Assembly (NCBI GenBank): GCA_025370845.1
Contig: JAMXFF010000055.1
Coordinates: 1-46,084 of the forward strand
Direction: 5' to 3'
From: Laspinema palackyanum D2a
GTDB lineage: Bacteria; Cyanobacteriota; Cyanobacteriia; Cyanobacteriales; Laspinemataceae
Length of the DNA: 46,084 nt
The position numbers and the translations under genes are program-made. The notes below the pieces were generated by a model. The model was not told where the DNA came from, did no database searches, and saw only the letters and a program-made list of their open reading frames with translations. Below are positions 9,908-19,480 of this stretch, in pieces. The number at the start of each line of letters is the position of its first letter. Positions within the stretch are counted from its first letter, which is position 1.

Positions 9908-10456
9908 AATCGGAATCAGACCCATTGCGGAAAAAAAAGGTGTTCTATGTAAACAAATTTTGCAAAAAATATTAAAATGTAACAGGACCGGGGAAAATCC
10001 ACAGGAGTATGGCTCATTCGGGTTGACTTCAAAGACCGTGGATTCCTTCTGTCATGTCGAATTGACCCCTTTGCTAGAGTTCTAGGAAAAGTGGCAAAAA
10101 GCAGAAGTCAAACTCCTTAAAAAAATAACAGCGAGTGACTTCGCAACCCGAGGAGAATTTTTAGGTGTTGTCTTCTCGGGAAGGTAAATCGGTTTAAGGA
10201 CGTGAGCCCGTTTCAGCAAACGGCGGGTCAAAAAAACCCATTCAACCCTAGACTGACTTAAATTGGATCGCGACATTCCAAGCGCGATCGGCAAGAGTCT
10301 AGGAAATAGAATTGCCAAGCGTCTAACCGTAAAACCGCCGAGAGTCTCCGAAGTAAAATCGAGGATTGTGCCGGAGGCTTGGAGAGGCACGAACACCAAA
10401 GTGCGTTAAACGCATCATTCAAAGATAATTGCGGCAACACAAACAAGGAGGTAGCT
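9908..10456 (+). other. Long rpsG-fusA spacer (549 bp)
   Basis: No convincing gene. It starts AT-rich (9930-9980) and becomes GC-rich with a HIP1-like site near 10280. A perfect AAGGAGGT Shine-Dalgarno at 10445-10452 belongs to fusA. An ORF running upstream of fusA in the same frame is non-conserved leader. Confidence 0.6.
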
Positions 10457-12532
10457 GTGGCACGTACTGTCCCGCTTGAGAAAGTGCGAAACATAGGAAT
10501 CGCCGCCCACATCGATGCGGGCAAGACCACAACGACGGAGCGGATTCTGTTTTATTCCGGTGTGGTTCATAAAATCGGTGAGGTGCATGACGGCAACACC
10601 GTGACAGACTGGATGGAGCAAGAGCGAGAGCGGGGCATTACCATCACGGCTGCTGCCATCACCACCAGTTGGAAAGACAACCAGATCAACATTATTGACA
10701 CCCCCGGTCACGTTGACTTCACCATTGAAGTGGAGCGCTCCATGCGTGTACTCGACGGCGTGATTGCCGTCTTCTGTTCCGTGGGTGGAGTTCAACCGCA
10801 ATCCGAAACCGTGTGGCGTCAAGCCGATCGCTATAAAGTGCCGCGCATCGCGTTTATTAACAAGATGGACCGCACTGGGGCGAACTTTTACAGAGTTTAC
10901 GATCAGATTTGCGATCGGATGCGGACTAACGCCGTGGCGATCCAACTCCCGATCGGCAGCGAAGACCAATTCTCTGGCATCATCGACTTGGTAGGGATGA
11001 AGGCTCGGATCTACACCAATGATACGGGTACCGATATCCAAGAGACCGATATTCCCGATGACATGATGGAACTGGCTCAAAAATATCGCACCAAGCTCAT
11101 TGAAGCCGTGGCAGATATGAGTGATGTTTTGACCGAAAAATACCTTGAAGGTGAAGAATTCACCCAGGAAGAAATTGTCAAAGCATTACGCCAAGGAACC
11201 ATTAGCGGTAAGATCGTCCCCACCATGTGCGGTTCTGCCTTTAAGAACAAAGGGGTACAGCTCTTATTGGATGCCGTGGTAGATTATCTACCCGCTCCCA
11301 TTGACGTGCCTCCGATTCAGGGAACCTTGCCCAATGGGGAAGAAATCACTCGCAGTGCCGATGACAAGGCTCCCCTCTCGGCATTAGCCTTCAAAATCAT
11401 GGCCGATCCTTATGGACGTCTGACCTTTATTCGGGTCTATTCCGGCGTTCTGGAAAAAGGCAGTTACGTTCTCAACTCCACCAAGGATAAAAAAGAACGG
11501 ATTTCCCGCTTGATTGTCATGAAAGCCGACGAGCGGATTGAAGTCGATGAACTGCGAGCTGGGGACCTAGGTGCCGCTGTCGGTTTGAAAGACACCTTCA
11601 CCGGCGATACCATCTGTACCTCGGATAGTCCGGTGATTCTGGAATCCCTGTTCATTCCTGAACCCGTGATTTCTGTGGCGGTGGAACCCAAGACCAAGCA
11701 AGACATGGAGAAGCTGTCGAAAGCACTGCAATCCCTGTCCCAAGAAGACCCCACCTTCCGGGTGAGCATTGATGCGGAAACCAATCAAACCGTGATTGCC
11801 GGGATGGGTGAACTCCACCTGGAAATTCTGGTGGATCGGATGTTGCGTGAATTTAAGGTAGAAGCCAACGTGGGTGCACCCCAAGTTGCCTACCGAGAAA
11901 CGATTCGCAAAGCCGTTAAAGCTGAAGGCAAATTTATTCGCCAAAGCGGTGGTAAAGGTCAGTACGGTCACGTCGTCATCCAAATCGAACCGGGTGAACC
12001 CGGTACGGGATTTGAGTTTGTCTCGAAAATTGTGGGCGGAACTGTACCCAAAGAGTACATTTCCCCCGCAGAACAAGGGATGAAAGAAGCCTGCGAATCT
12101 GGGATTTTAGCAGGTTACCCCATGATTGACATCAAGGCCACGTTGGTAGATGGTTCCTACCACGATGTGGACTCCTCGGAAATGGCCTTTAAAATTGCTG
12201 GCTCTATGGCAATTAAAGAAGGGGTGATGAAAGCGTCACCCGTTCTGTTAGAGCCTATGATGAAGGTTGAGGTAGAAGTTCCCGAGAACTATCTCGGGGA
12301 CGTCATGGGCGACCTCAATTCCCGCCGGGGCCAAATCGAAGGAATGGGCTCTGAGCAGGGAATTGCCAAGGTGACTGCTAAAGTTCCATTAGCAGAAATG
12401 TTTGGCTATGCCACGGATATCCGGTCTAAAACCCAAGGCCGAGGTATCTTTACGATGGAGTTTAGCCGCTATGAAGAGGTGCCTCGCAACGTGGCTGAAC
12501 CCATCATCGCCAAGAGTAAAGGGAACGCATAA
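10457..12532 (+). CDS. fusA: Translation elongation factor G
   Basis: GTP-driven translocase of the ribosome, 691 aa from a GTG start. The GTG at 10457 is preferred because AAGGAGGT sits five bases upstream and the protein then begins [23 protein letters not shown] like its homologues; the open frame from 10379 adds 26 unrelated residues. G-domain motifs are [11 protein letters not shown] (G1), RGITI (switch region), DTPGHVDF (G3) and NKMD (G4). Domains II to V follow, with [12 protein letters not shown] in domain IV. The length matches cyanobacterial EF-G. It is the third gene of the str cluster, 104 bp from tuf. Confidence 0.98.
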   Translation: MARTVPLEKVRNIGIAAHIDAGKTTTTERILFYSGVVHKIGEVHDGNTVTDWMEQERERGITITAAAITTSWKDNQINIIDTPGHVDFTIEVERSMRVLDGVIAVFCSVGGVQPQSETVWRQADRYKVPRIAFINKMDRTGANFYRVYDQICDRMRTNAVAIQLPIGSEDQFSGIIDLVGMKARIYTNDTGTDIQETDIPDDMMELAQKYRTKLIEAVADMSDVLTEKYLEGEEFTQEEIVKALRQGTISGKIVPTMCGSAFKNKGVQLLLDAVVDYLPAPIDVPPIQGTLPNGEEITRSADDKAPLSALAFKIMADPYGRLTFIRVYSGVLEKGSYVLNSTKDKKERISRLIVMKADERIEVDELRAGDLGAAVGLKDTFTGDTICTSDSPVILESLFIPEPVISVAVEPKTKQDMEKLSKALQSLSQEDPTFRVSIDAETNQTVIAGMGELHLEILVDRMLREFKVEANVGAPQVAYRETIRKAVKAEGKFIRQSGGKGQYGHVVIQIEPGEPGTGFEFVSKIVGGTVPKEYISPAEQGMKEACESGILAGYPMIDIKATLVDGSYHDVDSSEMAFKIAGSMAIKEGVMKASPVLLEPMMKVEVEVPENYLGDVMGDLNSRRGQIEGMGSEQGIAKVTAKVPLAEMFGYATDIRSKTQGRGIFTMEFSRYEEVPRNVAEPIIAKSKGNA

Positions 12533-12553
12533 TATTAGTTCATTTGTTCACGG

Positions 12554-12610
12554 TTCATTGTTCATTGCTTTTTCCCAATGAACAATGAACAATGAACAAT
12601 GAACAATGAA
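12554..12610 (+). repeat. Heptamer repeat (CAATGAA)x5 with inverted copies, fusA-tuf spacer
   Basis: Two TTCATTG units (12554-12567), an 8-base loop, then five perfect CAATGAA units (12576-12610). The first 14 bases can pair with any two adjacent downstream units, so several alternative 14-bp hairpins are possible before tuf. This fits the short tandemly repeated repetitive (STRR) heptamers known from cyanobacteria. It may act as a transcript-processing or attenuation element, or may be neutral. Confidence 0.9.
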
Positions 12611-12636
12611 CGATTGAGAAAGGAACTAGAGAAGAC

Positions 12637-13887
12637 ATGGCACGCGCAAAGTTTGAACGGAATAAACCCCACGTTAACATCGGTACGATCGGTCACGTTG
12701 ACCACGGTAAAACGACCCTGACCGCAGCAATCACCTTGACCCTTGCTGCTCTCGGTCAAGCCAAAGCGAGAAAGTACGATGAAATCGATGCAGCTCCCGA
12801 AGAAAAACAACGGGGGATCACGATTAACACCGCTCACGTGGAATACGAAACCACTGATCGTCACTATGCCCACGTTGACTGCCCAGGTCACGCTGACTAT
12901 GTGAAAAACATGATCACCGGAGCTGCCCAAATGGATGGCGCTATCCTGGTGGTGTCCGCTGCTGATGGCCCTATGCCTCAGACCCGGGAACACATTCTGT
13001 TGGCAAAACAGGTGGGGGTTCCGAATATCGTGGTCTTCTTGAACAAACAAGACCAAGTTGATGATGAAGAACTCCTGGAACTCGTGGAACTGGAAGTTCG
13101 TGAACTCCTCACTTCCTACGATTTCCCCGGTGATGATATTCCGATTGTCTCCGGTTCCGGTCTGTTGGCCCTAGAAGCCTTGACCAAAACCCCCGGTATC
13201 AAGAAAGGGGACAATGAGTGGGTAGATAAAATCTACGCCTTGATGGATCAAGTGGATGCTTACATTCCGACTCCGGAACGGGCGATCGATAAGCCTTTCT
13301 TGATGGCTGTTGAAGACGTCTTCTCGATCACGGGTCGGGGAACTGTTGCCACGGGTCGGATCGAACGCGGTAAAGTCAAAGTCGGCGAAACCGTGGAATT
13401 GGTTGGAATCAAAAACACTCGCAGCACCACGGTGACTGGGGTGGAAATGTTCCAAAAAATCCTGGAAGAAGGTCTGGCTGGAGATAACGTCGGGGTTCTG
13501 CTCCGGGGTATCCAAAAGGCAGATATCGAGCGCGGGATGGTGATTGCTAAACCCGGTTCGATTACTCCTCACACTCAGTTTGAATCTGAAGTGTATATTC
13601 TCAAGAAGGAAGAAGGGGGCCGTCATACGCCGTTCTTCTCTGGCTATCGTCCTCAGTTCTATGTTCGGACGACCGACGTTACCGGAACCATCAAAGCCTT
13701 CACCTCCGATGAAGGGGATGAAGTGGAAATGGTGATGCCCGGAGACCGGATCAAGATGACGGTTGAACTGATCAACCCGATCGCCATTGAACAAGGGATG
13801 CGCTTCGCCATCCGTGAAGGTGGACGGACCGTCGGCGCGGGTGTGGTCTCTAAAATCCTCGACCAACCCGTAGTAGCCAAGAAGTAA
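12637..13887 (+). CDS. tuf: Translation elongation factor Tu
   Basis: Carries aminoacyl-tRNA to the ribosomal A site as a GTP complex. 416 aa, starting [19 protein letters not shown]. GTPase motifs: [14 protein letters not shown] (G1), [12 protein letters not shown] (G2), DCPGHADY (G3), NKQDQVDD (G4). Domains 2 and 3 are complete to [14 protein letters not shown]. Slightly longer than the roughly 409-residue cyanobacterial norm, partly through the segment [13 protein letters not shown] in the G domain. GAAAGGA at 12618-12624 is a usable Shine-Dalgarno. It is the fourth gene of the str cluster. Confidence 0.98.
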   Translation: MARAKFERNKPHVNIGTIGHVDHGKTTLTAAITLTLAALGQAKARKYDEIDAAPEEKQRGITINTAHVEYETTDRHYAHVDCPGHADYVKNMITGAAQMDGAILVVSAADGPMPQTREHILLAKQVGVPNIVVFLNKQDQVDDEELLELVELEVRELLTSYDFPGDDIPIVSGSGLLALEALTKTPGIKKGDNEWVDKIYALMDQVDAYIPTPERAIDKPFLMAVEDVFSITGRGTVATGRIERGKVKVGETVELVGIKNTRSTTVTGVEMFQKILEEGLAGDNVGVLLRGIQKADIERGMVIAKPGSITPHTQFESEVYILKKEEGGRHTPFFSGYRPQFYVRTTDVTGTIKAFTSDEGDEVEMVMPGDRIKMTVELINPIAIEQGMRFAIREGGRTVGAGVVSKILDQPVVAKK

Positions 13888-13939
13888 ACCGGCTGAGGAC
13901 GCTCCGACCTTTTAAGGCAGAAGCGTGCTGATTGACGGT

Positions 13940-13981
13940 AGAGCAGAAAAGCCATCCTAAATTGAGGAGCTTTTCTGCTCT
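13940..13981 (+). terminator. Hairpin after tuf
   Basis: AGAGCAGAAAAGC (13940-13952) and GCTTTTCTGCTCT (13969-13981) form a 13-bp perfect stem with a 16-base loop, 52 bases after the tuf stop. There is no long T-tract, so it may be a partial terminator or an mRNA-stabilising stem ahead of rpsJ. Confidence 0.5.
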
Positions 13982-13990
13982 GCTTGTCTC

Positions 13991-14044
13991 TGTCATTAGT
14001 TCTTAGTCATTGGTCAAATGACCAATGACTAAGAACTAATGACA
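13991..14044. repeat. 54-nt perfect palindrome in the tuf-rpsJ spacer
   Basis: Two 26-bp arms pair perfectly around a central AA (arms at 13991-14016 and 14019-14044). The right arm and the bases after it read as degenerate heptamers: CCAATGA, CTAAGAA, CTAATGA, CAACCGA, CCAATGA. It is thus related to the heptamer repeats in the other spacers. In RNA it would form a very stable hairpin 49 bases before rpsJ. Confidence 0.9.
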
Positions 14045-14092
14045 ACCGACCAATGACCCATTTATTAACCGAACCTAGACAACTAAAAATCA

Positions 14093-14410
14093 ATGGCTAC
14101 CTTACAACAGCAAAAAATTCGGATTCGTCTAAAAGCCTTCGATCGCAGATTGCTCGATACTTCCTGCGAGAAAATCGTAGATACAGCGAATCGGACCAAC
14201 GCCACAGCCGTTGGACCCATTCCTTTACCGACGAACCGACGGATTTACTGTTTACTCCGTTCTCCCCACGTGGATAAAGATTCCCGGGAGCATTTTGAAA
14301 CCCGGACCCACCGCCGGATTATCGATATCTATCAACCATCTTCTAAAACGATTGATGCGCTGATGAAACTCGATTTGCCTGCCGGTGTGGATATTGAAGT
14401 CAAACTCTAA
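14093..14410 (+). CDS. rpsJ: 30S ribosomal protein S10
   Basis: 105 aa, normal length. It belongs to the 30S head and also serves in NusB-linked antitermination in bacteria. Conserved stretches: [15 protein letters not shown], the loop [29 protein letters not shown], and [21 protein letters not shown]. The position after tuf, and not at the head of the S10 operon, is the usual cyanobacterial arrangement. The last gene of the cluster, closed by the terminator at 14492. Confidence 0.98.
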   Translation: MATLQQQKIRIRLKAFDRRLLDTSCEKIVDTANRTNATAVGPIPLPTNRRIYCLLRSPHVDKDSREHFETRTHRRIIDIYQPSSKTIDALMKLDLPAGVDIEVKL

Positions 14411-14491
14411 AGGTCTTCCTGAGCCGATCGCACCGTCTGCATAAATCCAGCGCCTCGCTTCTGGCAATGCAACGGACTGTTTTTTTTATCC

Positions 14492-14528
14492 TTTAAAAAA
14501 GGAGAACTCAGAATTCTCCTTTTTTAAA
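14492..14528. terminator. Intrinsic terminator after rpsJ
   Basis: A 15-bp perfect stem (TTTAAAAAAGGAGAA and its complement) has a 7-base loop; the stem carries its own A and T runs. It lies 82 bases after rpsJ. The 250 bases that follow, up to the LON-domain gene, are AT-rich with no gene seen. Confidence 0.8.
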
Positions 14529-14782
14529 AATTCAACCCCAAACTGAACCGAAACGCGATCGCCCCTCAATCCATTAAAAATTATAATTCCCCTTAAAAAA
14601 AACCTTAAATTTTCACATTCTCTAACATAGATTGTAAAAAAAGTCAAGCTTTTAAATCCAAAAATTATCAAAAAATCCTCACTCATCCGTGAGCCAAGAC
14701 AGGTGCGCTCCTGGTGGCGGAATCTTCACTTCAAACCTATCAGTTAAGATAAAAGCGAAGTTACTTTTGAGACTGAGGCATA

Positions 14783-15427
14783 ATGCAATCCTCCTCCTCG
14801 ATCGCCGTTCGAGAACTCCCCCTATTTCCCTTACCCGAAGTCGTACTTTTTCCAGGCAGACCCCTCCCCCTGCACATTTTCGAGTTTCGCTACCGAATTA
14901 TGATGAACACAATTCTGGAGAGCGATCGCAGATTTGGGGTACTCATGTGGGATCCCGTCAAAGGTCAACCCAGCTCAATCGGGTGCTGTGCGGAAATTCT
15001 GCAATATGTCCGACTTCCCGATGACCGGATGAAAATGCTCACCCTCGGCCAGCAGAGATTTCGAGTCCTAGAATATGTTCGAGAAAAACCCTATCTCGTC
15101 GGTTTAGTCGAATGGCTCGAAGATCAACCCCCCGAGGAAGACCTCCGACCCCTCGCCAGCGAAGTCGATCGCCTCTTACGAGATGTCGTCCGTCTCTCCG
15201 GCAAACTCATGGATCAAACCATCGAACTCCCCGACGACATCCCCGAGCTCCCGGTAGAACTCTCCTATTGGGTCGCCAGTAACCTCTATGGCGTTGCTGC
15301 CGAACAGCAATCCCTTCTCGAAATGTTGGATACCCGAGCCCGACTGGAAAGAGAATCGGAAATTCTCACCTCCACCCGATCTCATCTGGCCGCACGCACC
15401 GTCCTCAAAGACACCCTTAATGAGTGA
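14783..15427 (+). CDS. LON substrate-binding-domain protein
   Basis: A 214-aa protein with only the N-terminal (substrate-binding) domain of Lon: RELPLFPLPEVVLFPGRPLPLHIFEFRYR, then the CCAEILQ and GQQRFRVLEY strands, ending in a helical segment. The AAA+ and serine-lysine protease domains of Lon are absent. Stand-alone LON-domain proteins are widespread in cyanobacteria; a role in protein quality control or as an adaptor is assumed, not shown. Its TGA overlaps the GTG of the next small ORF (GTGA), so the two are likely translationally coupled. A GC shift after the AT-rich leader marks the start. Confidence 0.88.
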   Translation: MQSSSSIAVRELPLFPLPEVVLFPGRPLPLHIFEFRYRIMMNTILESDRRFGVLMWDPVKGQPSSIGCCAEILQYVRLPDDRMKMLTLGQQRFRVLEYVREKPYLVGLVEWLEDQPPEEDLRPLASEVDRLLRDVVRLSGKLMDQTIELPDDIPELPVELSYWVASNLYGVAAEQQSLLEMLDTRARLERESEILTSTRSHLAARTVLKDTLNE

Positions 15428-15582
15428 CATCCTCGACACCGACTACGCCGCCCTCGTCGCCGCTGACTACGACCCCAACCTTAGAACGGCTGATGAGAGC
15501 GGCGGGGGAATTGCTAACAGATGCAGTGCTTCTAGCTTACCTGGTCGGATTGCTGCAACATAGGCCCCTAAAGACAGAGTAA
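15424..15582 (+). CDS. Small 52-aa protein, translationally coupled to the LON-domain gene
   Basis: A GTG at 15424-15426 shares four bases with the TGA of the preceding gene (GTGA), the classic coupling geometry. The product has an N-terminal half rich in Ser, Thr and Pro (VTSSTPTTPPSSPLTTTPTL). A probable amphipathic or hydrophobic helix follows (ERLMRAAGELLTDAVLLAYL, VGLLQHR). I do not recognise the family. An alternative ATG ORF in another frame (15420 on) reads less like a protein. The helix could serve as an interaction or membrane-associated segment; this is inference from composition only. Confidence 0.5.
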   Translation: MTSSTPTTPPSSPLTTTPTLERLMRAAGELLTDAVLLAYLVGLLQHRPLKTE

Positions 15583-15702
15583 GACTGGCAGAACTTTGAC
15601 AAGGTTTGGTCTAAGTTAAAACTGGAAGAATGAGATAAAATTAGGCAGATTTATTTTCACTCATTCTAGCCGTATCCTCCTGATTCAAGGAAATTTATTC
15701 CC

Positions 15703-16338
15703 ATGAAATTTGGATTCAGAAGCCGAAACAAGTATTCGCCAAAAATTCATCCTAAAAAAAGCCAAAACTTCAAGCATCTGTTGATTGGGCTTTTATTTGC
15801 TAGTATCTTTTTAGTGCAAGTCAAAGACTATGTTTACTTAGACAATGGACCCGGCGGATATGACTGGAAGATTGGCAAATCTCAACTAGGACTATTTGAT
15901 GCTTACCAGTCTAGGACCCTGATGCAGACGAGAGACTTGGCACTGCAACTGGTCAACCGCGATAGACAACTGAACGGATTGCCACCTTTAGTTGAAGATG
16001 CCTTATTATCGCAAGCCGCTCAAATCCATGCTCAGGATATGTTCGTCCGCAACTACTTTTCGCATTACAGTCCAGAGGGAAAAACGCCAACCCACCGCTT
16101 AACCGAAGTAGGAGGAAAAGGGGGGGCCGGTGAAAACATAATGAAACAATCTAGTTCGGGCGATATTATTTTAAGCTATAGGTTAATCGAAGAATTTCAC
16201 AAAGGCTGGATGTACAGTCCCGGTCACCGTGCTAATTTATTGAAACCAGAATATACCCATTTCGGTTATGGAATTATGACTGAACCCTTCAGCAGGAGAG
16301 TGTTCGCTGTGCAGACTTTTTCGGTCTCGAAACCCTAA
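15703..16338 (+). CDS. CAP/SCP-domain extracytoplasmic protein
   Basis: 211 aa. A basic N-terminus and a hydrophobic segment (about residues 25-42, HLLIGLLFASIFLVQV) act as a signal anchor or signal peptide with no obvious lipobox. The CAP domain (cysteine-rich secretory/antigen 5/PR-1 superfamily) covers about residues 85-208. It has QLVNRDRQLNGLPPL, AAQIHAQDM, NYFSHYSPEGKTPTHRL, GENI, GWMYSPGHRANLL and FGYGIM. The paired His (SHYSP, SPGHR) and Glu (GENI) correspond to the conserved cavity of the family. Bacterial members are secreted and of mostly unknown function. Apparently monocistronic; an AT-rich leader precedes it. Confidence 0.88.
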   Translation: MKFGFRSRNKYSPKIHPKKSQNFKHLLIGLLFASIFLVQVKDYVYLDNGPGGYDWKIGKSQLGLFDAYQSRTLMQTRDLALQLVNRDRQLNGLPPLVEDALLSQAAQIHAQDMFVRNYFSHYSPEGKTPTHRLTEVGGKGGAGENIMKQSSSGDIILSYRLIEEFHKGWMYSPGHRANLLKPEYTHFGYGIMTEPFSRRVFAVQTFSVSKP

Positions 16339-16494
16339 GCCAGTTATGAAGTTTACCCCAAAAATTTGCAGAAACTTGATGTCCTTGATGATAAGTTAGT
16401 ATCAAAGTTGAGGTCGTTATAGGTGAGCCTTTGGATATTGGATTTTAGATCGGCGATCGCCTCTAAAATCCAACATCTCCATATTTATCACTTT

Positions 16495-17883
16495 CTAAAA
16501 TCTAAACCGCCCTACTCCTCCATACCAATGGCGAAGGGCCAGCCAAACCACCGACAGTAATCCGGCAACACTCAAGGTTAAACCCGTATAACTGCCAATT
16601 AATCCCCAGATCGGCAGAACCGCACCGGCGATCGTACAAATCAGTGCCGCTAACGAAGCCCGCTTCTGATTTCCCAAGCCCCATACCAACACCAACAGGA
16701 TGGGAGACAGCAACAGCCAAGCGAGAGTCACATCCATTACCCGACTAAAATAAGTCAAACTCAACAGTCCCGCAAAAAATAAACCCCCTGCCAGAGAGAC
16801 ATCAATCAGACGCATCGGGAGCGATAAATACAGCAGGACAATCCACCACAAAAATACCCCCGGTGCCAACAACAGCAACCGAGGCAGCACCCCCGTCTTG
16901 CGGACCGTCTCCGTTGCCGTAAATACCCCAAAAGGATTGCGAACCGAAACATTATCTTCAAACACCCAAGTAAAGCGGGTCCCCGAACGTTCCTGATTCC
17001 GTGCCGTGGGGATAATCCCACTGGCAAAATCCGCCTTGGGAAAATTTGCCAATGCCGTTAGACGAAAATTAGAGAGAGATTCGCCTTGGGAATTGTAAAC
17101 CCAACGCGGTCCTCCTTGCGCCTTGTAAGTCACGCGAAAGCGAGTTTCTTCCCCGGGTTGTAACGCAAAGGGAAAGCCATAATCTCCCGGATTAATCTGG
17201 AGCATTCGCTCCCCATCCCGCTCCACTTTAAAGTTTTGCAGCAAGGAATAACCCGAAGGGGGAGGAATTTCAAAGAAAAAAGTCCGAGGTTCTCTCAAGG
17301 AGTTAATCACTTCGTATTCCGCTTCAAACTCAGCCAGATAAATGGCTTTGTTATTGCTAACATCCGTCGATTGATTAAGGGTGACAGCAATTTCTGAACC
17401 GGAGAGGGCTAGGAAACGGTTAACTTCTCGGGTATCCTCAATTTCAACTAACTGCCCATTAACCCAATTACTGTATTTATAGGGTTCTTCAATCACATAG
17501 CGAATCCGAGGAGAAGGTTGTTCTAGTAGTTCCCCCGAAACGCTCGTGGCTATATCTTGAACCCGGGATTGTTCCCAGTGATGGTAGCGATTGGCTAAGG
17601 TTGAAGATAAAAAGAATCCGCCAATTAAAAAGGCCAGAATTAAGATAAAATGGGGTAACTTTTGGAGCAAGACCAAATAACCGCCCACCCAATCTTCTAG
17701 GAGGGGAAAGGGGGGTTCCGGTTGTCGGTAAGTCCATTTGATGGCGGCGATCGCCAATCCGAAAACCACTAAAAAAATTCCTAAGCCTATGGATAGACTC
17801 AGAATGCGATCGCCAAACTGTATCAATTCATCAGGATGAGTTAGATCGGGTAATGCAGGAATGCCTTGAGACGTTGGATACAT
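16495..17883 (-). CDS. Multi-pass membrane protein with large extracytoplasmic domain, unknown function
   Basis: 462 aa from the ATG at 17883; a TTG at 17919 would add 12 residues. Two N-terminal membrane helices (about 27-49 and 76-97) flank a short cytoplasmic stretch. A soluble beta-rich region follows (about 98-325), with phrases such as YLAEFEAEYEVINSLREPRTFFFEIPP cut across strands and ALQPGEETRFRVTYKAQG, suggesting Ig-like or jelly-roll folds. About five further hydrophobic helices run to the C-terminus. The layout (helix pair, beta-domain, helix bundle) recalls bacterial inner-membrane proteins of cell-envelope systems, but I cannot name the family. It is followed downstream by the CAP-domain gene on the opposite strand and preceded by the Yfr1-like RNA locus. 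Confidence 0.75.
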   Translation of the reverse strand: MYPTSQGIPALPDLTHPDELIQFGDRILSLSIGLGIFLVVFGLAIAAIKWTYRQPEPPFPLLEDWVGGYLVLLQKLPHFILILAFLIGGFFLSSTLANRYHHWEQSRVQDIATSVSGELLEQPSPRIRYVIEEPYKYSNWVNGQLVEIEDTREVNRFLALSGSEIAVTLNQSTDVSNNKAIYLAEFEAEYEVINSLREPRTFFFEIPPPSGYSLLQNFKVERDGERMLQINPGDYGFPFALQPGEETRFRVTYKAQGGPRWVYNSQGESLSNFRLTALANFPKADFASGIIPTARNQERSGTRFTWVFEDNVSVRNPFGVFTATETVRKTGVLPRLLLLAPGVFLWWIVLLYLSLPMRLIDVSLAGGLFFAGLLSLTYFSRVMDVTLAWLLLSPILLVLVWGLGNQKRASLAALICTIAGAVLPIWGLIGSYTGLTLSVAGLLSVVWLALRHWYGGVGRFRF

Positions 17884-18123
17884 AAATTCAGGTAAAGCTG
17901 AAATCCCCCAGCTTCTCAAAGGGGTAAAGTAAGGTAGAATAGGTTCATCAAATTATCCCCATCGCTACATCTGGGGGTCGGACCCTGAACGGGATGGGTT
18001 GCACCGATAGACAGCAGCAGAAGGGTTAGATCCCCAATGGCGATCGCCTCTGAATCAAATGACATCACTTCGTCATGCGATCGCCATCAAACTGTCACAT
18101 CCGCTGACTACTATTTTTATAGA

Positions 18124-18193
18124 GAACAATTACGTTCACTTCTCACACCACCCACAAACCTCGCTCAAATGCTTCGAGCGGGGTCTTTTTTTT
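18124..18193 (+). ncRNA. yfr1: Yfr1-like small RNA
   Basis: The layout matches cyanobacterial Yfr1. There is a short 5' hairpin (GAAC/GTTC, 18124-18137), then an unpaired stretch with ACTTCTCACAC (18138-18148) and CACC. It ends in an intrinsic terminator: CCTCGCTC (18159-18166) pairs with GAGCGGGG (18176-18183), then T, C and eight T. The Yfr1 family hallmark is ACTCCTCACAC; here one base differs (C to T). It lies between two minus-strand genes and is read on the plus strand. TATTTT at 18112 is a possible -10 box with no good -35. In other cyanobacteria Yfr1 represses porin-type mRNAs through this motif. Confidence 0.6.
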
Positions 18194-18293
18194 GACCCCC
18201 ATCGGGGTTTGTAATGGTGGTTAACTGCCTTCAGTTTGGCATTTGAGATAGATGCTTCATATCCTAACCTCACCAACCGCAATCCAGCATCCC

Positions 18294-19142
18294 CTAATCC
18301 GACTTAATTGCGACAAAATCGTAACTGCCGAAAATTTTCAGAGTCTCCGTGTGGGAACGTAATTCCTGGAACGCTGATTCCACCGAGGATTTTCGAGAAT
18401 CGCATTCTAAATCCAGAAAAAATAAATATTCCCCAAGCGATCGCTTAGTGGGGCGAGATTCAATCCGACTTAAATTAATCCCCCGACTGGCAAAGACTTG
18501 GAGGGGTTGAGACAGCGCACCGGGAAGATTCGCCGGGACGCTAAACCCCAACGAGGTATAAGCCCCCCCGGGAGAGGGTTGTAAACTCACCACCCAAAAC
18601 CGAGTGCAGTTATCAGGGCGATCGTTAATCGGAAAGGCGATGATGGGGAGATCGTAAAGTTCAGCCGCGCGTTGAGAAGAAATCGCCGCAGCGAAGCGAT
18701 CGCCTTCTAACTGTTGCACCGCCTCCGTCGTAGAATTCGTCGGAATTAACTGCACTGTAGGGAGAAACTGTTCCAACCATCCTTGACATTGAGCTAACGC
18801 TTGGGGATGAGAATACACGGTTTTAATCGCTGACAACTCTTGGACGGGTGAAATCAGCGCATGGGAGATTGGCAACACCAGAGCCCGTTGAATTTGCAGA
18901 CTATCTAACTGCCAGATGGCATCTAGGGTCATCGGCACACTCCCTTCTAGGGAATTTTCCACCGGGACCACTGCCCGTTGAGCCTGCGATCGGGCAACAG
19001 CGCGTAACGTTTGGGAGATACTGGGATAGGGACACAACAGACATTCCTCCCCGGTATCTTGCTGCAACTGGTCCACATAAGCGATCGCTGCCGCTTCGGA
19101 ATAGGTGCCTGGAGGCCCTAAATAGGCAATGGATACAGTCAT
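18294..19142 (-). CDS. pheA: Prephenate dehydratase
   Basis: Converts prephenate to phenylpyruvate, the committed step to phenylalanine. 282 aa. The periplasmic-binding-like catalytic domain (about 1-188) holds the catalytic TRF motif (T180-R181-F182 in DNCTRFWVV) and the ENSLEGSV segment. A C-terminal ACT domain (about 197-278) carries GALSQPLQVF and the phenylalanine-binding ESRP motif (near 227-230), so feedback inhibition by Phe is expected. It is not fused to chorismate mutase, as usual in cyanobacteria. It begins with ATG and is preceded by 338 bp of non-coding DNA. Confidence 0.96.
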   Translation of the reverse strand: MTVSIAYLGPPGTYSEAAAIAYVDQLQQDTGEECLLCPYPSISQTLRAVARSQAQRAVVPVENSLEGSVPMTLDAIWQLDSLQIQRALVLPISHALISPVQELSAIKTVYSHPQALAQCQGWLEQFLPTVQLIPTNSTTEAVQQLEGDRFAAAISSQRAAELYDLPIIAFPINDRPDNCTRFWVVSLQPSPGGAYTSLGFSVPANLPGALSQPLQVFASRGINLSRIESRPTKRSLGEYLFFLDLECDSRKSSVESAFQELRSHTETLKIFGSYDFVAIKSD

Positions 19143-19480
19143 CGCAGATTTCCTCAGTTAACTCGGTTCTTTTTGAAACATAGCAAAAGGGCGAACACCA
19201 GAAAACTCCAAACAGTTGGGTTTATTGATGTGGGTGCGCCGGTCAAACTTTCAGCGGTGAGATTATCCCAATCGGTTAAGTTTTTTACGGGTTTTCTCAG
19301 AAATAGAGTAAGATTAACGGCAAGTTAAAGCGGTTATTCTACTAGCGCCTTGGTCATTTCCAGTATTTAATCACCAAATGACCCAGAGTAAAGCCTGATC
19401 TGCCAAAGTTTACACTTTGTTAAAAAATGTAAATTTTGATAGCGTAGTGATTAAGAAACCTCACCCTGAGCTTAACCCCC
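19143..19480. other. Divergent spacer between pheA and DUF1997 genes
   Basis: 338 bp with no gene seen. TTTACA and TGTAAA, 13 bases apart (near 19408-19432), form a loose inverted repeat upstream of the first DUF1997 gene and could be an operator. No clear sigma-70 promoter was found. Confidence 0.5.

Noticed and set aside
10379-10456. Longer EF-G N-terminus
   Set aside because: The extension is non-conserved and the perfect Shine-Dalgarno favours the GTG at 10457.
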